Below, one piece after another: positions 1 to 8,392 of a DNA stretch of 64,000 nt. Every line of letters starts with the position of its first letter. The stretch's first letter is position 1. Source of the DNA: Bacteroidota bacterium (GTDB lineage Bacteria; Bacteroidota; Bacteroidia; CAIKAF01); NCBI GenBank assembly GCA_016866335.1, contig VGMT01000003.1, positions 81,014 to 145,013 of the forward strand, in the 5' to 3' direction. The notes beneath the pieces are model-generated. The model was given only the letters and a program-made list of their open reading frames with translations, was not told where the DNA came from and searched no databases. Made by a program: the position numbers and the translations under genes.

Positions 1-2
1 CT

Positions 3-674
3 AGGTTAGATACGATGCCGCAACGCCTTCATTTTGTCCTTTTGGAAGAAGGCGAAAACCTGATTTACCCATGGCACGGAGAGGATCTAACCTATGGCTT
101 CGGCCCTAGAAATGGGCATATGCACAAGGGCTGGGATACCCATTTGGAGGTTGGGGACACCGTAGTGAGCCTTATGAACGGGGTGGTTCGATATGCAAAA
201 TTCAACCACAGTGGATACGGCAATTGTGTTATGGTTAGGCATTTTAATGGTCTAGAAACGCTTTATGGCCACTTAGACCGCATTGACGTTCAGCAAGGCG
301 ATGTTGTTTTGGCCGGAGAGCCCCTAGGCCTTGGCGGAAGTACAGGAAAAAGCTCCGGGCCCCATTTGCATTTTGAGGTGCGTTATGGCGGGTTTGCATT
401 GGATCCAGCTCTTTTAATGGATTGGTCAGATGAGGGGCCCAAAGCTAAATCCAATGAATTGAATTTTGATAAATCATTGTTGTCAAAGGAAAAGGGGGGG
501 GAGGCATACCACGTAGCCCATGTCGTTAAAACCAAAACACACAGGGTCCGCTCAGGCGAAACCCTTTCCTCAATTGCCCGAAAATACCGGACCACCATCT
601 CGAAACTCAAAAAAATGAACCGGCTAAGAAATGCCGATTTTATTCGCGAAGGCCAACGAATTAGGGTTAAGTAG
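3..674 (+). CDS. M23 family metallopeptidase with C-terminal LysM (5' partial)
   Basis: Zinc endopeptidase that would cut peptide cross-bridges of peptidoglycan in the periplasm. The reading frame is open from base 3, so the gene probably starts outside the window and the first ATG (15) is likely internal; the signal peptide expected for the family is missing. Counting from that ATG, the LytM zinc ligands are visible as H37-x3-D41 and the H117-L-H119 motif, with the usual GGSTGKSSGPHLHFEV block. A basic linker leads to one LysM repeat (about residues 175-219, HRVRSGETLSSIARKY...) that binds glycan. This M23-LysM order is common in Bacteroidota cell-wall hydrolases. No partner gene is visible upstream. 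Confidence 0.9.
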   Translation, partial: RLDTMPQRLHFVLLEEGENLIYPWHGEDLTYGFGPRNGHMHKGWDTHLEVGDTVVSLMNGVVRYAKFNHSGYGNCVMVRHFNGLETLYGHLDRIDVQQGDVVLAGEPLGLGGSTGKSSGPHLHFEVRYGGFALDPALLMDWSDEGPKAKSNELNFDKSLLSKEKGGEAYHVAHVVKTKTHRVRSGETLSSIARKYRTTISKLKKMNRLRNADFIREGQRIRVK

Positions 675-794
675 CTCCCGTTCTCCAACCTTGCCAAATT
701 TACAACCCCCATATAATCTGCAAGAAAGAATCTAAATTGGGTTAAAAGCCGATTTTAAGCAAACATTTTCTTGGCTGTCCCAACAATAATCTCC

Positions 795-802
795 TATATT
801 TG
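795..802 (+). promoter_or_regulatory. Bacteroidota -7 promoter box for ilvE
   Basis: TATATTTG matches TAnnTTTG exactly; a TTG at 771-773 lies 21 nt upstream and fits the -33 element. The leader to the ATG at 829 would be about 20 nt. Confidence 0.7.
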
Positions 803-828
803 GGCACCCAATAAAACGCTTTTCTAAC

Positions 829-1899
829 ATGGTTCTTACTGCTGCCGACATATCCATTCTTCCGCGACCAACCTCCAAATTAAGTTCGGTAAACTGGGAC
901 CAACTGATGTTTGGACGCACGTTTACCGACCATATGTTCTGTGCAGACTTTGAGGATGGGAAATGGATCGGTTTTCGAATAGAACCTTACGGAAACATTT
1001 CCATAGAACCCTCTTTATCAGCTTTTCATTATGGGCAAAGCATATTCGAAGGTCTAAAAGCATTTCGAGGCAGCGACGGTCAGGTTAGGGTTTTTAGGCC
1101 CGAAATGAATGCCAAACGCTTAAATGCCTCTGCTCGAAGAATGTGCATGGCCGAGGTGCCTGAATCCCTTTTTTTAGAAGGAATTAGAGCTTTACTAAGC
1201 ATTGATTCCGATTGGGTGCATGGAAAGGCAGGCTATTCGCTTTATTTGCGTCCATTTTTGTTCGCGACGGAAACGTATTTAGGCATTAAGGCATCGGATT
1301 CCTATCGATTTATGATTATTGCCTCCCCCGTTGGTTCCTATTACGATGGCAGAATTCGTGTTCGAATTGAACAACATTATTCCAGGGCTTCTGCTGGAGG
1401 AACAGGAACTGCCAAGGCGGCAGGAAACTATGGAGCCTCTCTTTTCCCTGCTATGTTAGGCCAGAAAGAAGGCTACAGGCAATTGGTTTGGACAGATTCT
1501 GCCACCCATACCTACATTGAAGAGTCGGGAACAATGAATCTTTTTATTGTGCACAACGGAACCCTAATTACTCCTCCCTTAGACAGCAATACCATTTTGG
1601 CTGGGGTAACACGCGACTCCATTCTGGCCTTGTCGCGACGCCGTGGTTGGGAAACCCGAGAAGAGCCCATCTCTGTGGATTTTTTGAAAACAGGATTGGC
1701 CGATGGCTCAATTAAAGAAGTTTTTGGAACCGGAACTGCGGCAACCATCGCATCAATAGAATGCATTGGAATCAATGGAGTAGATTATTCTCTGCCCGAT
1801 CTTGGTCTTGAATCACAGGCAAATCAGTTGGCTACCGAATTAAGCGCAATTAAAATGGGTGAAATCCCCGATTCGCTCGGTTGGAACTGGAATCTGTGA
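829..1899 (+). CDS. ilvE: branched-chain amino acid aminotransferase
   Basis: Cytoplasmic PLP enzyme interconverting leucine, isoleucine and valine with their 2-oxo acids, using glutamate/2-oxoglutarate. The 356-residue length is normal for the class IV BCAT family. The PLP lysine is K196 in GTGTAKAAGNYGAS, followed by the substrate-loop region (EGYRQLVWTDSATHTYIEES) and the late GTGTAATI motif that binds cofactor phosphate. The ATG at 829 lies just downstream of a perfect promoter box, supporting the start. It is a single-gene unit facing away from the M23 gene end and converging with the SDR gene at 1940. Confidence 0.95.
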   Translation: MVLTAADISILPRPTSKLSSVNWDQLMFGRTFTDHMFCADFEDGKWIGFRIEPYGNISIEPSLSAFHYGQSIFEGLKAFRGSDGQVRVFRPEMNAKRLNASARRMCMAEVPESLFLEGIRALLSIDSDWVHGKAGYSLYLRPFLFATETYLGIKASDSYRFMIIASPVGSYYDGRIRVRIEQHYSRASAGGTGTAKAAGNYGASLFPAMLGQKEGYRQLVWTDSATHTYIEESGTMNLFIVHNGTLITPPLDSNTILAGVTRDSILALSRRRGWETREEPISVDFLKTGLADGSIKEVFGTGTAATIASIECIGINGVDYSLPDLGLESQANQLATELSAIKMGEIPDSLGWNWNL

Positions 1900-1939
1900 C
1901 CTATCCCAATGCAGCAGGTTGCATCAACCATCGCGCTGC

Positions 1940-2782
1940 CTAGTTTAAAAATTCAGCCAGTTCATGGGCTGTTTCATTAAATAACCGTTCTGCATCTACC
2001 GCATTTTTTGCCTGAGCTGAAGGCTGGGTAACCCTCCGTTTATGAAAATAACTTCCCGAAGCTGGCAAATCATTAGGCATGATTGTGGCCAACCAGACTG
2101 AATTGTCAGCGCCCCTTTGTACAGAAACGCCTTTAAGGTACGTAATCAGGTGCCAAATTGCCCCTATCCAGCCGGCGCTGTTCTTACTGCCAATCTCCGT
2201 TTTAACTACACCCGGATGAACAGCGTAAATCTTCGGGTCTTCAGGCCGATTCCAACGGGTTCTCAAATGCCGGGTGTGCATAATTTGAGCCAGCTTAGAC
2301 TGAGCATAGGCCCTTAAAATGAAATAGCCTTTAGCGCCATGAAGGTCATTCCAGTCAATTCTTCCATGGTAATGTGCTGTGCTTGCCAAGTGAATAATCC
2401 GTGCAGAAGGGCTTTTGATTAGCTTGGATTCCAGCAATTGGGTTAACAAATATGGACTTAGGTAATTAACCACCCAAGTAAGTTCCTGCCCCTGAACCCC
2501 TAATTTCCGGGAACCATTTGCTCCTCCAGCATTGTGCACCAAAACATCCAGTTTCTCAAACGGGAACTCAAGGGCCAGACGCTTCACCTGATTCAGGTCG
2601 CTAAAATCGGCTTGAAAGGTATGCAGTTGTTCTGGAAAGGCGTTCTTCAATTCCTCTAAAGCCTCCGATCGTCGGCCAACAGCCAACACCTGAAACCCTT
2701 TATTGATAAGCCCCAGAGTTATTTCTCGGCCTATTCCAGCCGTTGCCCCAGTTACTAATGCGATTTGCCTTGATTCAGCCAC
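1940..2782 (-). CDS. SDR family NAD(P)-dependent oxidoreductase
   Basis: Rossmann-fold short-chain dehydrogenase of the retinol-dehydrogenase/WW-oxidoreductase-like subgroup; the substrate is unknown. Visible are the cofactor motif TGATAGIG, the HNAGG structural motif, the catalytic serine in LAST and the YxxxK pair in YAQSK, then the family's AVHPGVVKTEIG turn. The frame stays open to 2845 (GTG), but a perfect TACCTTTG promoter box lies inside that extension at 2800-2807. I therefore favour the GTG at 2782, which starts ten residues before TGATAGIG and gives about 280 aa. Monocistronic; its 5' end faces the AT-rich pair at 2890. Confidence 0.85.
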   Translation of the reverse strand: MAESRQIALVTGATAGIGREITLGLINKGFQVLAVGRRSEALEELKNAFPEQLHTFQADFSDLNQVKRLALEFPFEKLDVLVHNAGGANGSRKLGVQGQELTWVVNYLSPYLLTQLLESKLIKSPSARIIHLASTAHYHGRIDWNDLHGAKGYFILRAYAQSKLAQIMHTRHLRTRWNRPEDPKIYAVHPGVVKTEIGSKNSAGWIGAIWHLITYLKGVSVQRGADNSVWLATIMPNDLPASGSYFHKRRVTQPSAQAKNAVDAERLFNETAHELAEFLN

Positions 2783-2799
2783 TTTGTCTGATTTGATTT

Positions 2800-2807
2800 C
2801 AAAGGTA
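2800..2807 (-). promoter_or_regulatory. -7 box for the SDR gene
   Basis: On the minus strand this reads TACCTTTG, a perfect TAnnTTTG, 17 nt upstream of the GTG at 2782. It argues against the longer reading frame starting at 2845. Confidence 0.55.
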
Positions 2808-2889
2808 CTTGTTTTTGCTTTGATGATAGGGTATCCCCAAACCACAATGCCCCCGCCGCCCCAATTATTTTTACCTTTACCTTAAAAAT

Positions 2890-3402
2890 ATGTTCAAAAA
2901 TCTTTTTCTTAAATCTGTCCTAAAAAATGACCCAAAATCATTTTGGTTCTTTTTGCTTTTTATTCTTTTGCAAACCTTCTTTACGTTTAAGGGAATTGAA
3001 AATTACCCCTTTTTTAATTTTGGAATGTTTTCAGGTGAATTGCAAACCGAGTTCACCACATATGAAATTTACTCAGACGGAGAATCTATTGTTCATTGTT
3101 TTTCAGATGAATCCTATTCAATCTTAAAAAGGAACATTGATGAATACCTTCGGATTAAAAAACAATTATTGACCACGAACGACATTACTATTACGATAAA
3201 ACGCAGAGTCCCGGAAAGTTGGGTTCCCTTTTTTGAAAAACAACTTACGAATAAATACATTGAGGATGTTCGTTTTAAAAAGTGGGTTGTTCACTTTACT
3301 AAATACCAAACCAAACGAACATTTGAACATTATACCATTTACAAAACAACCTTTGACCCGAAAACAAAGTATGAAACAAGGGAATTAATTTTTAAAGAAT
3401 GA
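2890..3402 (+). CDS. unknown protein with one N-terminal membrane segment, paired with HTTM-like protein
   Basis: I do not recognise the family. The 170-residue product has one hydrophobic segment (about residues 17-35, FWFFLLFILLQTFFTF...) followed by a charged, mostly soluble part. The stop overlaps the next gene's start by 4 bp (ATGA), so the two are translationally coupled and probably act together at the inner membrane. The DNA is much richer in A+T than the flanking genes and uses AT-ending codons, suggesting recent transfer of the pair. A box TACCTTTA (2872-2879) lies 10 nt before the ATG. Confidence 0.7.
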   Translation: MFKNLFLKSVLKNDPKSFWFFLLFILLQTFFTFKGIENYPFFNFGMFSGELQTEFTTYEIYSDGESIVHCFSDESYSILKRNIDEYLRIKKQLLTTNDITITIKRRVPESWVPFFEKQLTNKYIEDVRFKKWVVHFTKYQTKRTFEHYTIYKTTFDPKTKYETRELIFKE

Positions 3403-4241
3403 CACTCTTATTTGAAAATCTAATCTTCACCAAACGATTGATTTTGTTCTCTTGTTTGTTGTTCATCTTTCAAAGGTTTCTTATTGGTTTATCGTTGTTT
3501 GGGTTATCTGAACCTGAACAAATTTATGTTGGTTCAGACAACACCTATTGGATTTTACATCTTTTGAATATTCCTCAAATATTATTGAAAACTCCGTTTA
3601 ATTGGATTATTGATATCTGTTTTGTTATCACAATTTTATCACAAATTATCTGGGTTAAAAATAAATACCTTACCATTATTTCAATTTGTTTGACAACACT
3701 TCATTCAATTAGTTTCTTTTCTTGTTTGGGTAATCAGAATCACACCTATCTTGGAATCCTTTTCATTCAATTTCCACTTATTTTCATTGATAACCGAGAA
3801 CGATTTTTAATCTGGTTCGCTGGTTTAAGGTATTATACCCTGTTTCTGTATGTATCTTCAGGATTTTGGAAATTGTTTAGAGGGAACCTAGAAGAACCTG
3901 ATAGGTTTATGAATGTATTTATCTCTCAGAATATTGATTATTTGGTGTCTTTTGACGGAAGTTTAATTCAAAACATCCTTTATTGGATGTTTCAATTTTC
4001 ATTTGATACTTTTTCGTTCTTTTGGATAGTGGTAACCTTTTTTCAATTGTCTTTAAGTATCGGGTTTTTCACTCGGAGGTTTGATTCTGTTTTAATGGTT
4101 TTGATTTTTTTGTTCCATTTGGTCTCTGCTTTCTTTTTTCAGATTTGGAGCTTTTTACCCGTAACTATTCTTTTGTTTTCGTTCCTCATAAAACCTTCTC
4201 AAAAGTTTAAAAGAGGGTGTGCTGGGTTTCAAATCTCTTAA
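3399..4241 (+). CDS. polytopic membrane protein, HTTM-like
   Basis: A 280-residue integral membrane protein with at least six hydrophobic segments rich in Phe, Ile and Leu. The layout (repeated long helices, an Arg-Tyr-Tyr motif after NRERFLIWFAGL, SSGFWKLFRGN near the middle) resembles the HTTM / vitamin-K-dependent carboxylase-like membrane superfamily, but I cannot confirm catalytic residues. It overlaps the upstream gene by 4 bp and shares its strongly AT-rich composition. Function is unknown; in other bacteria such proteins sit beside small membrane-anchored partners, as here. Confidence 0.65.
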   Translation: MTLLFENLIFTKRLILFSCLLFIFQRFLIGLSLFGLSEPEQIYVGSDNTYWILHLLNIPQILLKTPFNWIIDICFVITILSQIIWVKNKYLTIISICLTTLHSISFFSCLGNQNHTYLGILFIQFPLIFIDNRERFLIWFAGLRYYTLFLYVSSGFWKLFRGNLEEPDRFMNVFISQNIDYLVSFDGSLIQNILYWMFQFSFDTFSFFWIVVTFFQLSLSIGFFTRRFDSVLMVLIFLFHLVSAFFFQIWSFLPVTILLFSFLIKPSQKFKRGCAGFQIS

Positions 4242-4450
4242 TTCAACGAATGAGGTTTGCCAATGAAAATTCTGCTTATGGGTTTGTACGGAGGTTGTTT
4301 ATGGATAAGGTTAAAATGCAACTACAATGTATTTAATAGACAAAGAAAAAAACAGGATTTCCAAACTTAAACAAATGACCTTTTGGGTGAAAAAGGACAT
4401 CAAATTTGACACATATTTGTATCATTTTTCCCAAGTGCTTGATATTCAAG

Positions 4451-6133
4451 ATGCGTAAATTTTACCTTATGAAAACGGGTTTGTATAGATACGCCGCCTT
4501 TTTTGGCCTCATCCTTCCCTTTCTTCCCTTTTTAATTTGGCAGCAAGATGCTTATGTGCGCCTTCACGATACCCTTGAAGGCGAATTGGTTTGGTTAGAA
4601 GTGCTGCGGCAAAGCGGCCTTGCTTTTGATTATTCTGCCGATGCCACCTTGCCCAATATCCTTGGCGGTTTGCCGCGAAATACCTACCCGCCCGGGCATA
4701 GCCTACCTTATTTGTTTGTGCATGCCTTCGGTATGTTCTGGGGCTATGTTTTTATGTCCTTCTGTCTTTCCCTAATCGGCTTCCTGGGCATGCGCAGCTG
4801 GGTAAAACAAACCTACCCACAAGCCGCTCCAGAATTGGCTTGGGCCGCTGCCCTTCTTTTCTCATGGATTCCATTTTTCCCCACCTTCGGAGCCGCTGTC
4901 ATGGGCCTGCCATGGCTTTGGATTTCTTTTCGCCGATTGCATCGACAGCAAGCTAAACCCCTAGATCTGGCAATCTGGTTTTTGTTTCCCTTTACCGCTT
5001 CTTTTATTTGGACGGCCATTCTGTTGAGTGTGGCATGGGGATTCCTTCTGCTTGCTCAATTTCGAAAATCTCTGAATTTCCAGCCCCTACTTTGGGGCTC
5101 TGCTTTCGCTTGGGGCCTAGGTGTTCTGCTGGCCCATTACCCTTCCTTTGCTTTAATGTTTAGCGGATTTGAATCGCACCGTCAAGAATACCTGCCTTAT
5201 CCAGACGGGGCGCCCGATGTTATCTCGCAGTTTCATTCTTTTTTTCAAATGGCTTTTTTTAGCCACTATCACGTGGGCACCTTGGTTACCCTGCCAATCT
5301 TGCTGCTGCTTTTACTTGCTTGGCCTTATTTTCATAAGCGAAGCAAATTCACAGCCTTAATTCTGCTCTTGGTTTTGCTTTTTCAAGGTTTTTATCCCAG
5401 CCTGGAATATTTGTTTTTTCAGCACATCGATGTGATTCGCAGTATGCGACTGGATCGGATTTCTACCTTGTTTCCTTTGCTTTGGCTAATCTTATTGGTC
5501 GACAGCAGCGTAGCCATCTGGAATCAGATTGCCTACCGCCGGCTAGCCATTCTGGTTTGGGCCAGCTTGTTTTTGGTAACGGGTTTAGGCAACGACCAAA
5601 ATCTGCAGAACCTACGCATAGCCTTGCACAAAGACATTATGCCCAGCTACCGAAGCTACGTGGCGGCCGACCAAATGAAGAAAATCCAATGGTTTATCGG
5701 TAAGCCGCTTGATTCTTACAGGGTGGCCTCACTGGGGCTTTCGCCCAGCATAGCCCAATACAATAGATTTTACACTATTGACGGGCTTCAATCTCAATAT
5801 CCACTGAAGCAAAAACACCGCTTAGGCAACATTAGTGTGGCCGAATTCAAAAAATCAGAGCCCTGCCGCCGCTATTTCCAAAACTGGGGGAACAGGGCCT
5901 ATCTTTTCAGTGCCGAATTGGGCTGTGGCTTCCAAGCCATTCACCAAGGCAAAGGAAAGCGGGGGCAAGTTCAAAATCTGGAATGGAACCATGCCGCGAT
6001 GCACGAAGCCGGTTTAAATTACCTGCTGTCTGCGGTCCTTTTGCCCCCCTCTAATTCCTATCGGCACCTGCGGAGTTTTCACAACGGTGATTCTTGGTGG
6101 ACCATTCACCTGTACGAAATTCAACCTTTATGA
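4451..6133 (+). CDS. large polytopic membrane protein, DUF6044 / GT-C-like
   Basis: About 560 residues with roughly ten membrane helices. Near the N terminus comes HDTLEGELVWLEVLRQSG, a conserved acidic loop after the first helix like that of DUF6044/YkoS-type GT-C proteins, which are thought to use lipid-linked sugars; the activity here is inferred. The C-terminal third is soluble and probably periplasmic, as in GT-C folds. The frame opens with TTG at 4406, but the ATGs at 4451 (chosen) and 4469 put the first helix in the normal place. GC content returns to the window average here, unlike the pair upstream. It overlaps the next small gene by 4 bp. Confidence 0.7.
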   Translation: MRKFYLMKTGLYRYAAFFGLILPFLPFLIWQQDAYVRLHDTLEGELVWLEVLRQSGLAFDYSADATLPNILGGLPRNTYPPGHSLPYLFVHAFGMFWGYVFMSFCLSLIGFLGMRSWVKQTYPQAAPELAWAAALLFSWIPFFPTFGAAVMGLPWLWISFRRLHRQQAKPLDLAIWFLFPFTASFIWTAILLSVAWGFLLLAQFRKSLNFQPLLWGSAFAWGLGVLLAHYPSFALMFSGFESHRQEYLPYPDGAPDVISQFHSFFQMAFFSHYHVGTLVTLPILLLLLLAWPYFHKRSKFTALILLLVLLFQGFYPSLEYLFFQHIDVIRSMRLDRISTLFPLLWLILLVDSSVAIWNQIAYRRLAILVWASLFLVTGLGNDQNLQNLRIALHKDIMPSYRSYVAADQMKKIQWFIGKPLDSYRVASLGLSPSIAQYNRFYTIDGLQSQYPLKQKHRLGNISVAEFKKSEPCRRYFQNWGNRAYLFSAELGCGFQAIHQGKGKRGQVQNLEWNHAAMHEAGLNYLLSAVLLPPSNSYRHLRSFHNGDSWWTIHLYEIQPL

Positions 6134-6330
6134 AGCGGTGGAAATGGATCTGTTGCTTGCTGTTTCCCCCGCTGTTCTGGGGCTGGAATCGCTTTTCCGA
6201 AAAAAACTGGACACAGGTCGGCCTGGCTCTTTTTGCAACCCTTTTAACCGGTGTGGTCCTTTTGGCTTTGCTTGTGTTTTGGCATGGTGGCCGCTGGCTT
6301 TCCGTCCTTTCTGGATTTTACGGGGGCTAA
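6130..6330 (+). CDS. small membrane protein
   Basis: A 66-residue peptide whose ATG overlaps the stop codon of the large membrane protein (ATGA), so it is probably translated by coupling. It starts with a basic-aromatic stretch (MKRWKWICCLLF) and has a hydrophobic segment around residues 28-48. No family recognised; it may be an accessory subunit of the preceding GT-C-like protein. The other frames in this stretch look like shadows. Confidence 0.5.
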   Translation: MKRWKWICCLLFPPLFWGWNRFSEKNWTQVGLALFATLLTGVVLLALLVFWHGGRWLSVLSGFYGG

Positions 6331-6520
6331 GTCAAGGGCAATCAAAAGAAAAAGGCCGCTGCATCTTTTTAGATTCCATTGGTAAATGTTGGTTTTAGTG
6401 GGAATTAGGGTATAATCTTATTCGCCCATACTTTTTACCCTGTAATTTCGTTTTTCCTTAACTACCTAAAAATGGAGTCCAGAAACCATTTTAAAAACGG
6501 CTGTCAAAACGGATATCCTT

Positions 6521-6697
6521 ATGAAAATTGTACTTTTTGCCTCAGGATCCTTTTCTTTTTCAACCCTAGGCCTTGGTTTTTTATCCAAAATCTTACATTG
6601 GCCAGGAGCCAATATTTTACTGGTTCTTGGGTTTAGTGTCTTCTCTCTGGTATTTGTTCCAAGCCTGGCCAAATACCTTTACGACAAAAGCGAATAA
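6521..6697 (+). CDS. 58-residue GldL_N-like membrane peptide
   Basis: Too short for many gene callers. The product starts MKIVLFASGSF, has two hydrophobic stretches and carries KILHWPGANILLVLGFS between them. This is the signature of the N-terminal membrane part of GldL (the T9SS/gliding motor stator), where a KxxHWPGA turn joins two helices. The cytoplasmic coiled-coil part of GldL is absent, so this is a stand-alone paralogue of the membrane hairpin. A stop at 6467 prevents upstream extension and no ribosome binding site is visible. Its link to the T9SS motor is inference from the motif only. Confidence 0.6.
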   Translation: MKIVLFASGSFSFSTLGLGFLSKILHWPGANILLVLGFSVFSLVFVPSLAKYLYDKSE

Positions 6698-6732
6698 AAG
6701 AAACCGTCCTAAATCTGCTCTAGCCTTTGGGT

Positions 6733-7590
6733 CTAGCGCACCGTCAAGGTCTCGCTGGTCAGCGATGCATCGGCCTCGCCATGCAATTCGCGAAGCAATT
6801 GCTGAACTTCTTCCGAACTGAAATTGCAAAACCAACGGTCGGCGCGTTCTTGTATGCTTGGTAGGCCTTTTCCCCGAAGCGTATCTGCAATTATGGCCGT
6901 AGGTTTTCCTGAGGCCAAAGGAATGCTTGAAAAGGCATCTTCAAGCGCAGCAAAGTCATGCCCGTTTACGCGCTTCACTTCAAATCCAAAGGCCCTGAAT
7001 TTGTCGTCCAGAGGTTCGAGTGGGATAAGTTCTTCGGTGCGTATGTTGGCCTGGAATTGGTTGCGGTCAACCAAAAACACCAAATTGTCTAATTTGTATG
7101 CTTGAGCCACCAGGGCCGCCTCCCAACAGGTTCCTTCGTTCAATTCTCCATCGCCAGTTACCACCACAACCCGGTTCTTGCCTCCGCGCAGTTTAATGTC
7201 CATGGCAATGCCAACACCCACGCTTGGCAAGTGCCCCAGGGAACCGCTATGAAATTCAATTCCAGGAATATTCCGGTTCGGGTGCCAATAGATATGGTCG
7301 TTGCTCTTCAAGTGGTTTTTCAACCGTTCGGCAGGCATCCAACCCAGTTCAACCATGGTTCCGTACAGGGCGGGCACATCGTGGCCTTTCGACAGCAATA
7401 AATAATCGCGGTTGGGGTCTGAAAGCCGGTCGGGGTGCACATTCAACCATTCGTTGTACAGGTACACGAACAAATCGGCACACGAAAGCGAGGCCCCAAT
7501 AAAGCAGCCACCATCGGTTGACATACGTACAATATGCTCTCTGACCTTCAAGGCCATGGCTTCCAATTCCTGTTTACGCTCAAGATTCAT
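6733..7590 (-). CDS. transketolase N-terminal (thiamine-pyrophosphate) subunit
   Basis: The 285-residue product covers only the PP-binding half of transketolase: an early SCADLFVYLY segment, LLSKGHDVPALYG, then the thiamine-diphosphate motif GDGELNEGTCWE ending in DRN. Split transketolases normally have the Pyr-domain partner next door; here no C-terminal half exists anywhere in the window. It is the last gene of an operon, overlapping the SpsF-like gene by 11 bp. The context suggests transfer of a two-carbon ketol unit while making an unusual surface sugar, not pentose-phosphate flux. The substrate is unknown. Confidence 0.88.
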   Translation of the reverse strand: MNLERKQELEAMALKVREHIVRMSTDGGCFIGASLSCADLFVYLYNEWLNVHPDRLSDPNRDYLLLSKGHDVPALYGTMVELGWMPAERLKNHLKSNDHIYWHPNRNIPGIEFHSGSLGHLPSVGVGIAMDIKLRGGKNRVVVVTGDGELNEGTCWEAALVAQAYKLDNLVFLVDRNQFQANIRTEELIPLEPLDDKFRAFGFEVKRVNGHDFAALEDAFSSIPLASGKPTAIIADTLRGKGLPSIQERADRWFCNFSSEEVQQLLRELHGEADASLTSETLTVR

Positions 7591-8392
7591 GGGTTGGTTT
7601 TTTTGTTTGCTGAACCGAAATGGTTTTTAATTCATTCAAATGATTTCTATACCAGTTTACACCCGCATAATGCTGGTTTATCTGGAATATTTCTGGGTTG
7701 TTTTGAAGCAAATCCAAAATGTCTTGCAGTCCAAAGGTCGGGTTTTGTGGCCACAATGCCTCGTAAACTGCTTTAATAAAGGCATAGTCTTCGGGGTAAT
7801 CGATGGTAAATCGATGCGACATGCTGTAGTCTAAGCCCAAAGGCCAAACCACATTTTTCAGCACAAACCGTTCTGGACGTTCCCAAATAAATGGGGTAGT
7901 GTGTTCCCGTTCCATGGGCAGGCGGGCTTCCGTCCAGGCCGCCTTCAGCACCTCGATGGGCATCACTTCCACATCGTTTCCGTCGGGCCAGGTTCCAGGG
8001 TGCAGGTTGCTGATGTAGTCCCATTTTTCGGTTTGATTTAATGCGTGTTCCAGCACTAAGTCAATAACGGCAGGATCAATCAGGGGTACGTCCGAGGGAA
8101 TTTTAACCACCAAATCGGCCCCATAAAGCAGGGCTGCTTGATAATGCCGGTCCAACAGGTCGGTTGGGTGTCCCCGATAGCAGTTCCAGCCGCGTTGCTC
8201 GCACAGGGTTTGTATTAAATCGTCTTGAGGGTCGGTGGTGGTAGCCACCACAACGGTTCCTACGTGTTTCGCCATCAATACCCGTTCTACCATGCGTTCC
8301 AGCAAGGTGCCGCCACATAGGTCCATACACACTTTGTCGGGTAGGCGGCTAGAGCCACGCCGGGCTTGAACCACCGTTGCTACCTGCCTCAT
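7580..8392 (-). CDS. SpsF-like cytidylyltransferase family protein
   Basis: 270 residues with a nucleotide-transferase Rossmann fold. The N terminus reads VATVVQARRGSSRLPDKV, the CTP-binding signature of CMP-sugar synthetases and SpsF (COG1861). A DVPLIDP motif for metal and sugar binding is also present. It would activate a sugar or polyol with CTP for surface glycan assembly; the exact substrate is unknown. It overlaps its upstream neighbour by 4 bp and its downstream neighbour by 11 bp, so the three are co-translated. The pairing with a transketolase half suggests a ketose-derived or 2-keto sugar. Confidence 0.85.
   Translation of the reverse strand: MRQVATVVQARRGSSRLPDKVCMDLCGGTLLERMVERVLMAKHVGTVVVATTTDPQDDLIQTLCEQRGWNCYRGHPTDLLDRHYQAALLYGADLVVKIPSDVPLIDPAVIDLVLEHALNQTEKWDYISNLHPGTWPDGNDVEVMPIEVLKAAWTEARLPMEREHTTPFIWERPERFVLKNVVWPLGLDYSMSHRFTIDYPEDYAFIKAVYEALWPQNPTFGLQDILDLLQNNPEIFQINQHYAGVNWYRNHLNELKTISVQQTKKPTHES

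Noticed and set aside
4262..4369. 35-codon frame starting ATGAAAATTCTG
   Set aside because: Too short, no conservation evidence and no regulatory signals.
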